From: Isotricha intestinalis
Taxonomy: Eukaryota; Ciliophora; Litostomatea; Vestibuliferida; Isotrichidae
Direction: 5' to 3'
DNA: 11,314 bases
Assembly: GCA_023807065.1 (NCBI GenBank)
Contig: JAJJLU010001039.1
Coordinates: forward strand, 1-11,314
Shown here: one piece after another, positions 9,401 to 11,314 of the stretch
Layout of the letters: each line of letters starts with the position of its first letter
How positions within the stretch are numbered: position 1 is the first letter of the stretch
Notes under the pieces: generated by a model
The model's database searches: none
What the model was told of the DNA's origin: nothing
What the model saw: the letters and a program-made list of their open reading frames with translations, nothing else
Position numbers and translations under genes: made by a program

Positions 9401-11314
9401 CATGAATCAATTATTAATTCTTTGAAAAATATAAAAACTATTTGTACAGAAAAAATAAACAAATTAAAAGAAAATCAAAGAGATAAATCAACAGAAATTT
9501 ATAATCAAGAAAAAAAAATTAAAACCTCCGAAATTATTTTAAGTGTAATTGATTTGGCGAAATTAATGAATGATAAATTCCCCGAGAATAAATTAGAATT
9601 TGATGATCTTGATTTTTTCAATGAAAAATTTGATAATGAATTTATTAATAATTATCCAACATTATTTTATTTTTTTAATAAAAATTTACTTACATTTCAA
9701 CAAATAAAGGATAACTTTTTTGTTGCTTATAAAAATAAAAAATTATATGATGAACAAAATGAATTTTATATCTCTTTTTATTATTGGATATTTGCATTAA
9801 GAGTTTTAAGTTCAATTAATTGTATTTATTTAGAACAATATAATGAAAATTTCATTGAATTTGCTACAGATAAAGTCAAAAAAATTATTACAGATAAATT
9901 AAAACAAAAAAAAAATTTTGGAACAAAATGGATTAATATTTTATTAGATAATATAGATCCTCTTTATGAAGATTCTAATATAATATCTGTATATAAATAC
10001 ATTAAAAAAATAATCGGATATTCAACAAATGTTAAGAATGAATTCAAAGAAGAATGTTTAATTTTACTGAAAGATGTATTGTCTGAATTATTTATATTGG
10101 TATTTGATGATTTAATAAATGATTTTTTGAATAAGGGTATCACAAGTTCAGAGAAAATGATTAAATTTTTTTTAAGTCCAGATTCTCAATTAAAAAATGA
10201 AATTGAAAAAGAAATTAGTAAAAAATACAAAGAAATAATAGAAAGTGAATTATATGTTAAGGAATTAAAACCATTTTATGATTCTCTTATCTCTAATTTT
10301 CCTAATATAAAATCAGAAATTGAAAATCAATGTAAAAAAGAAAAACAATTCACAGAAGACCTATTTATTCAAGAAAAAGAAAAAGAAAGATCAAATTTAA
10401 TAAAGGAAAAAAAAGATAAAATGGATAAAGTTATTAAAGAATATAAAACAATATATGAAGAACTTAATTAATAAGAAAAACATTAATAAGAGTAAATAAA
10501 AATTCCAAAATTGAAGAATTAATAAAAAATAATAATTTAATACTCCATGATTTATTCAAGATAAAAGAATCAATAGAAAAAGGAAACAAGATTGATTTAA
10601 ACAATCAGATTTTAGATTTTATAAACAAGCTTCAAAAAATGACTCAAGATTTGAAAATAATACAAGAATATGATAAATATCAATTAATGTATAATAGTTT
10701 AGAAAGAAAAAAAATAAATAATCAAAATTTTCAAAAACCAGAGATATTAGAAAAAGATATAAATGAATCTATTGATATAATCTCACAATATGAATTGGAA
10801 GAAGAAGAACAATTATATGAATTAATTTCTAATAAAAAACAAATATTTAAAGATATATTAAATAATATCAAAGAAATAGAAGTAATTTACCATAATTATT
10901 TATGTGAGCAAAAATCAAAGGAATATTTAAAAGAATCTCAAAAAGTATTAAAGAATTTGAGAAATATGAAAGAGAAAATGATGAAATAATTTCAAAAATA
11001 GAGGAAAATAAAAAACTAATAGATGATAATACAAAAACAATTAAACAATTAAATGAGAAGATTGAAAATAAAAAAACAAATCTAATGTCAGAAGAAGAAA
11101 AAACTGAATTGGAAACAGCAATAACTCAACTCAAAGAAAAAAAAAAGTTAATTGAACAAGAAGAAAAAAATATTAAAAATGAAGAAATTACTTATAAAGA
11201 AAAAAAAGAAAAATCTGATTCATCTAAAGCTATTACATTTAAAGATGATAACATTGATAATGAGGATTCTAAAAATTATAATGAGAATCAACAAAATATA
11301 GATGATGAGCAACA
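187..11314 (+). CDS. Whole locus: giant midasin/dynein-like six-AAA+ protein gene, interrupted, 3' end outside window
   Basis: Six successive plus-strand reading frames form one product. Each ends where the next begins, none of the later ones has its own leader or a convincing ATG start, and protein features run across the joins. The joined product (about 3,700 residues in the window) has six AAA+ modules in one chain, then a helical linker, coiled coil and the start of an acidic region. Among known AAA+ families this order is that of midasin (Rea1/MDN1, an ATPase of about 5,000 residues that strips assembly factors from pre-60S ribosomes) rather than dynein, because no dynein linker or stalk was seen. 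The degenerate nucleotide sites and the acidic insert inside the ring argue for a divergent paralogue rather than the housekeeping midasin, so no gene symbol is given. Five frame changes and two in-frame stops interrupt it; whether they are biological or technical is open. Confidence 0.72.
340..1130 (+). other. AAA+ module 1 (Walker B Glu replaced by Gln)
   Basis: Walker A GPSGTSKT is at 418-441, with K and T present. The strand leading to Walker B contains GHFLKAFKYGHPLLLDQINLA; the catalytic Asp-Glu pair is Asp-Gln (GAT CAA at 631-636). The sensor-1 strand is LIATQNPNKG with Asn at 772-774. Known E-to-Q changes at this position typically allow ATP binding but block hydrolysis, so I infer a binding-only site. 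The in-frame TAA at 547 falls between LLGKMI and DKSSLAG in this module. Confidence 0.8.
1190..1830 (+). other. AAA+ module 2 (intact Walker A, Walker B Glu replaced)
   Basis: Walker A GNEGTGKT is at 1276-1299 and fully canonical. DLIGRQSP is followed by IEWKNGFLSTAI and the Walker B strand VVVLDALDQAS, with Asp at 1507 but Ala where Glu is expected (1510-1512). The sensor-1 strand is FRLICTTD, followed by SPAFVNRFDVIVLE, which carries a plausible arginine finger (AGG 1708). ATP binding is plausible and hydrolysis doubtful. Confidence 0.75.
1800..2335 (+). repeat. Low-complexity Glu/Asn-rich insert with GAAAAT-type imperfect repeats
   Basis: From about 1912 to 2310 the DNA is built of imperfect GAAAAT/GAAGAA words that encode Glu-Asn and Glu-Glu runs such as NENVNIEENENEEKE. 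The frame stays open throughout. The insert is strongly acidic and probably disordered. In midasin the acidic region lies after the ring and linker, not between the second and third modules, so its place here is unusual. Minus-strand open frames over this stretch are only its antisense shadow. Confidence 0.85.
2600..3400 (+). other. AAA+ module 3 (the only complete canonical site)
   Basis: Walker A GPPGAGKT is at 2677-2700, and Walker B FIADELNLS has Asp and Glu intact at 2893-2898. The lead strand is IYYKNGTLTNSL, and sensor 1 VVCQNE has Asn at 3034. LPPNILRRFKEI supplies the arginine finger (AGA codons at 3082 and 3085). This should be the main ATP-hydrolysing module of the chain. The first frame change lies just after its C-terminal helices. 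Confidence 0.85.
3425..5080 (+). CDS. Segment 2 (frame 2): AAA+ module 4 and first half of module 5
   Basis: This is coding continuation in frame 2, from the first frame change to TAA 5078-5080, with an in-frame TGA at 3530-3532. Frame 2 upstream is closed by TAA 3383-3385, so the switch lies in 3386-3426. The opening residues KKIQDVFHLTTEERNNISQ look like the helical end of module 3. After the TGA, SCSISFELFKQIF leads into module 4 (degenerate Walker A GPSGYKT at 3698-3718), then SRF at 4322-4330, then module 5 with GMPGQGKQ at 4898-4921. There is no usable start: a TTG at 3566 opens the TGA-free part but is plainly internal. Two long A runs (3942-3953, twelve A; 4015-4024, ten A) remain in frame. 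I am confident it is part of the upstream gene; how it is joined is unknown. Confidence 0.8.
3620..4660 (+). other. AAA+ module 4 (degenerate, probably nucleotide-dead)
   Basis: The P-loop strand PILLIGPSGYKTFLAQ (P-loop 3698-3718) has one residue fewer than GxxxxGKT and Tyr before the Lys. In the Walker B position SCLILKNISNLP has Lys-Asn at 4118-4123 instead of Asp-Glu. Sensor strand FRVFGTCHPG and a following SEAVISRF, with a conserved-looking Arg at 4325, keep the AAA+ fold recognisable. I infer a structural module without ATPase activity. Confidence 0.7.
4780..5600 (+). other. AAA+ module 5 (degenerate; contains the tight frame change at 5073-5080)
   Basis: Walker A is GMPGQGKQ (4898-4921) with Gln for the final Ser/Thr. 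VEDLLGKNI is followed by IKVILNETKL, then, in the next frame, KALKKQND and the Walker B strand QIFVFNNLNNAS with Asn-Asn at 5139-5144 for Asp-Glu. ETKL-x-KAL aligns with GTLTNSL of module 3 and GFLSTAI of module 2, which places the frame change inside a conserved strand. The site has lost both the metal-binding and the catalytic residues. Confidence 0.75.
5076..8438 (+). CDS. Segment 3 (frame 3): end of module 5, AAA+ module 6, start of helical linker
   Basis: About 1,120 codons in frame 3 run to TAG 8436-8438. The frame is closed upstream by TAG 5073-5075, and the first codons (KALKKQNDGNLISERQIFVF) complete module 5. A GTG at 5133 lies inside the Walker B strand and is not a start. Module 6 follows (Walker A GETASGKS at 5868-5891). 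From about 6860 there is a long stretch with no recognised domain, rich in Lys, Ile, Leu, Phe and Asn, with predicted-helical character; this corresponds in place to the midasin linker. Clusters such as LMDLFTNLYLAN and FFWNCYTYLSILNII are hydrophobic but short and interspersed with charge, so I do not call membrane segments. The segment ends in GEAQKK followed by TAG after an eight-A run. Confidence 0.8.
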   Translation, partial: TKALKKQNDGNLISERQIFVFNNLNNASPAILELLTSIFDKNQENVLLSDGSTIPKNPINIIGILKPQNGANKDKLPPTLLYSSLYHIVLEPDNDSIKEVISKKLEKEEFKSDTNKLFNNYIKVKDIIEKKYQKENFLNFNDISKFINLRKVSYGKINDVTIIFAMIFVYRFTEEEIISDLKQELQIQSIDMKPTLIYDMPIGTLTYKIGEKNKIQIRTFFNKPLTHKEIKELNNCFISLTSNQKSCILFLILCSLTKRSSLIQGETASGKSHVIRTFAKLMGKELNVYQLNSESSTSLLSGQSKLNTKITKEESEDLIKIFSTLESFEKINNKIKEIFKEGKYEEWTADSFRILINMIKDIESEGNKEEKEILQSARAEIEKIIIPANRFNNDYDSAFVISMKKGYWNLFDGMESAPPQLSEKISTLVGEDSELDLFETGKDNYFFTRKKDIPNSTQIHDDFLIFICHNISSQNDKALDPSLLSKCICFCMPPIDSKEIDSAQILYGSLIRNDLDRKISQSTATRLSFVHKFVKDKSKIEEEFFSGDLQPTGRTLGFIGKEFSTFLHSIENPNLEISKPICHSLLSFYANSYNPFLKDEEGNIKISELEKNKKENELKEKFIDDLVKTFKNSVPDFNLDNVSQSEKYLDIFLTLKKIQEFAVFPDTTKEFEFLINNFVEICIEKVELGDIELIIKHLSDTLELLSKMNNHISERDNYYQIYVFTKLLKEIELVKCNISDQYIGRKLNDKELLQIEEIKVPLSRLHLFEGLIKNKEIFSGKIKSSIFQNNISLFTDSIIEFYNTKNMISFKNMLSILKDNPYLFSIMDLIFPYKAFANTIVFNITYLMDLFTNLYLANVNFEVKIDNKKTSFFFESTKDQFKMICIFVISPKFLLDLDTKIERKLHKDPNTKPTILFRIIPNLIKDPSKDYFFWNCYTYLSILNIIKNKKEKSIDDREIKKILSQYIGKVNQNPKLNKNYESFNISRFFEINDKSSLFGKIWGFVLNFDRKILKFLKTFCFQIEKHLLNLAEILNQIIEPKLIEPILNLCESMKEFCSKNSILWQIHIGQFNPEPIKTSLYNKAIKREKKLIDEVFSQQIQLNENIKADFLNCIGEAQKK
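5770..6860 (+). other. AAA+ module 6 with helical insert between Walker A and Walker B
   Basis: Walker A GETASGKS (5868-5891) is intact. LLSGQSKL is followed by roughly 80 charged, helix-forming residues (about 5995-6240) before GYWNLFDGMESAPPQL, where Asp 6309 is kept but Gly (6312) replaces Glu. Sensor strand FLIFICHN has Asn at 6483. LDPSLLSKCICF shows Lys (6531-6533) where an arginine finger is expected. It may bind ATP but is probably inactive in hydrolysis. Inserts within AAA+ modules occur in midasin, but I cannot show that this one is equivalent. Confidence 0.7.
8435..10471 (+). CDS. Segment 4 (frame 2): helical linker and beginning of coiled coil
   Basis: This segment has about 678 codons in frame 2, ending at tandem TAA TAA (10469-10474). 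An ATG at 8447 sits only 8 nt after the previous TAG, but frame 2 is already open from 8423 and the residues before the ATG (KKIDQL) continue the preceding helix, so this is continuation rather than a new gene. No known domain was recognised. The sequence is helical, Lys/Asn/Ile-rich, with clusters such as FNEQNE-like charged stretches and aromatic patches (FYFFNKNLL). From about 10190 it becomes a heptad-like charged coil (EIEKEISKKYKEIIESELY, later KEKERSNLIKEKKDKMDK). Position in the chain matches the long linker that follows the ring in midasins. Function is inferred from context only. Confidence 0.75.
   Translation: MDQLMLNDVKDEKLRKLKEQLNENKNKLFNVKPKDNKIMIVKNQLSAYISQYSDNLQIELTEGIVNDITEKVNHFIQLSKQLDVTKNENHIDWPDCIVKQPIPNETDNTNYLDILLWYSKIVKELKLIDLDIKNNLLKSIMKLNENQEILPIINLLMNINNDNVSNIDRKNKCIIYGSLNAYFIYKLYKQEKTSFLWNIGEYINNFKKREEISEPYFISKVDDTLKTLEDKFMIYIPKFKKTDLLFLFINVVKNDYKGNKDYKLGPLLAEFNCNQVISGLKTIVDKLLDNNNKTTIEIMDDISKVIYLDYLNLDGKEEEVKDHESIINSLKNIKTICTEKINKLKENQRDKSTEIYNQEKKIKTSEIILSVIDLAKLMNDKFPENKLEFDDLDFFNEKFDNEFINNYPTLFYFFNKNLLTFQQIKDNFFVAYKNKKLYDEQNEFYISFYYWIFALRVLSSINCIYLEQYNENFIEFATDKVKKIITDKLKQKKNFGTKWINILLDNIDPLYEDSNIISVYKYIKKIIGYSTNVKNEFKEECLILLKDVLSELFILVFDDLINDFLNKGITSSEKMIKFFLSPDSQLKNEIEKEISKKYKEIIESELYVKELKPFYDSLISNFPNIKSEIENQCKKEKQFTEDLFIQEKEKERSNLIKEKKDKMDKVIKEYKTIYEELN
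10190..11220 (+). other. Charged coiled-coil region
   Basis: Across three reading frames the translation is dominated by Lys, Glu, Ile, Leu and Gln with hydrophobic residues at heptad-like spacing, for example KSEIENQCKKEKQF, KEIEVIYHNYLCEQK and KTIKQLNEKIENKKT. The character does not change at the frame breaks near 10468 and 10950, which supports one continuous chain. A stalk or dimerisation role is possible, but no partner can be named from sequence. Confidence 0.6.
10468..10989 (+). CDS. Segment 5 (frame 1): coiled-coil continuation
   Basis: Frame 1 is open from 10468 (just after TAA 10465-10467) to TAA 10987-10989, about 173 codons. It starts LIRKTLIRVNKNSKIEELI without an ATG; the first in-frame ATG is at 10639, 170 nt into an already coding-like frame, so starting there would discard half a coil. 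The residues are almost wholly charged or aliphatic and match those of the flanking segments. The last dozen codons (KNLRNMKEKMMK) are less typical than what frame 3 offers over the same bases (KEFEKYERENDE), suggesting that the real switch to frame 3 is upstream of the TAA, near the A5 run at 10940-10944. Confidence 0.65.
   Translation, partial: LIRKTLIRVNKNSKIEELIKNNNLILHDLFKIKESIEKGNKIDLNNQILDFINKLQKMTQDLKIIQEYDKYQLMYNSLERKKINNQNFQKPEILEKDINESIDIISQYELEEEEQLYELISNKKQIFKDILNNIKEIEVIYHNYLCEQKSKEYLKESQKVLKNLRNMKEKMMK
10983..11314 (+). CDS. Segment 6 (frame 3): coiled coil running into acidic region, open at window end
   Basis: Frame 3 is open from 10908 to the last base without a stop. From 10983 it reads EIISKIEENKKLIDDN, then KTIKQLNEKIENKK, KTELETAITQLKEKKK and an increasingly acidic tail (KDDNIDNEDSKNYNENQQ, ending DDEQ). 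The start given is conservative; the coding frame may enter as early as about 10945. The segment is truncated by the window, not by a stop. An acidic stretch after a coil and linker is what precedes the C-terminal VWA/MIDAS domain in midasins, so more of the gene should follow. The assignment rests on composition and continuity rather than on any domain. Confidence 0.65.

Noticed and set aside
187..11314. Several separate genes or an operon, with starts at TTG 628, TTG 3566, GTG 5133, ATG 8447 and ATG 10639
   Set aside because: TTG 628 and GTG 5133 lie inside Walker B strands, coding-like sequence extends upstream of each start, and domains continue across the breaks. The telomere also argues for a eukaryote.
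187..11314. Ciliate code with TAA/TAG = Gln or TGA = Trp/Cys throughout
   Set aside because: Apart from junctions there is one in-frame TAA and one TGA in about 3,700 codons, while Gln is CAA/CAG everywhere. A general reassignment should give many more.
187..11314. Dynein heavy chain
   Set aside because: Six AAA+ modules in one chain fit, but no dynein N-terminal tail and linker precede module 1, which starts about 80 residues into the protein, and no stalk with microtubule-binding domain is seen between modules 4 and 5.
187..11314. rRNA, tRNA, CRISPR arrays, transposase or insertion-sequence ends
   Set aside because: I looked for conserved RNA cores, regularly spaced direct repeats and inverted ends and saw none; the only tandem array is the telomere.

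Overview
The window opens with a telomere. Positions 1-49 hold seven tandem C-rich units, mostly CCCCAAT. About 137 nt of AT-rich, apparently gene-free leader follow, and then one very long plus-strand gene runs off the right edge. Base composition is extremely AT-rich (by eye roughly a fifth to a quarter G+C). Glutamine is written with CAA/CAG throughout (by eye more than a hundred), and the proteins are rich in Lys, Asn, Ile and Glu. A G4-type telomere on a compact chromosome end, an AT-rich genome and a near-absent spacer fit a ciliate macronuclear chromosome. The code looks standard or nearly so, so a litostome such as a rumen ciliate is my best guess, but it is an inference. Another anaerobic protist is not excluded.

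All plus-strand reading frames join head to tail into one product of about 3,700 residues, still open at the end of the window. It begins at the first ATG (187). It contains six AAA+ modules in series, with Walker A motifs near 418, 1276, 2677, 3698, 4898 and 5868. This is the hexameric-ring-in-one-chain layout of the dynein/midasin group, and motif style (LLGK/LIGR, then GxL/KAL, then a hydrophobic Walker B, then a Q/N sensor) is closest to midasin (Rea1/MDN1). Only the third module keeps a complete canonical site; the others have lost one or more key residues. An acidic Glu/Asn-rich insert (about 1800-2330) separates modules 2 and 3. After the ring come a long helical linker (about 6860-10190), a charged coiled-coil region (about 10190-11220) and the start of an acidic stretch. 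In midasins an acidic region precedes a C-terminal VWA/MIDAS domain, so one may lie beyond the window.

The gene is not read in one frame. There are five frame changes (near 3386-3426, 5073-5080, 8423-8438, 10466-10471, 10908-10989) and two in-frame stops where the same frame simply continues (TAA 547, TGA 3530). Homology-like alignment between the modules shows coding sequence on both sides of at least the TAA 547 and the 5073-5080 break. Sequencing error, mini-introns, recent pseudogenisation and programmed frameshifting or stop readthrough are the competing explanations. Two of the five shifts are confined to 4-8 nt windows without homopolymers, while 10- and 12-A runs elsewhere stay in frame, so simple homopolymer error does not explain everything. 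Nothing convincing was seen on the minus strand.
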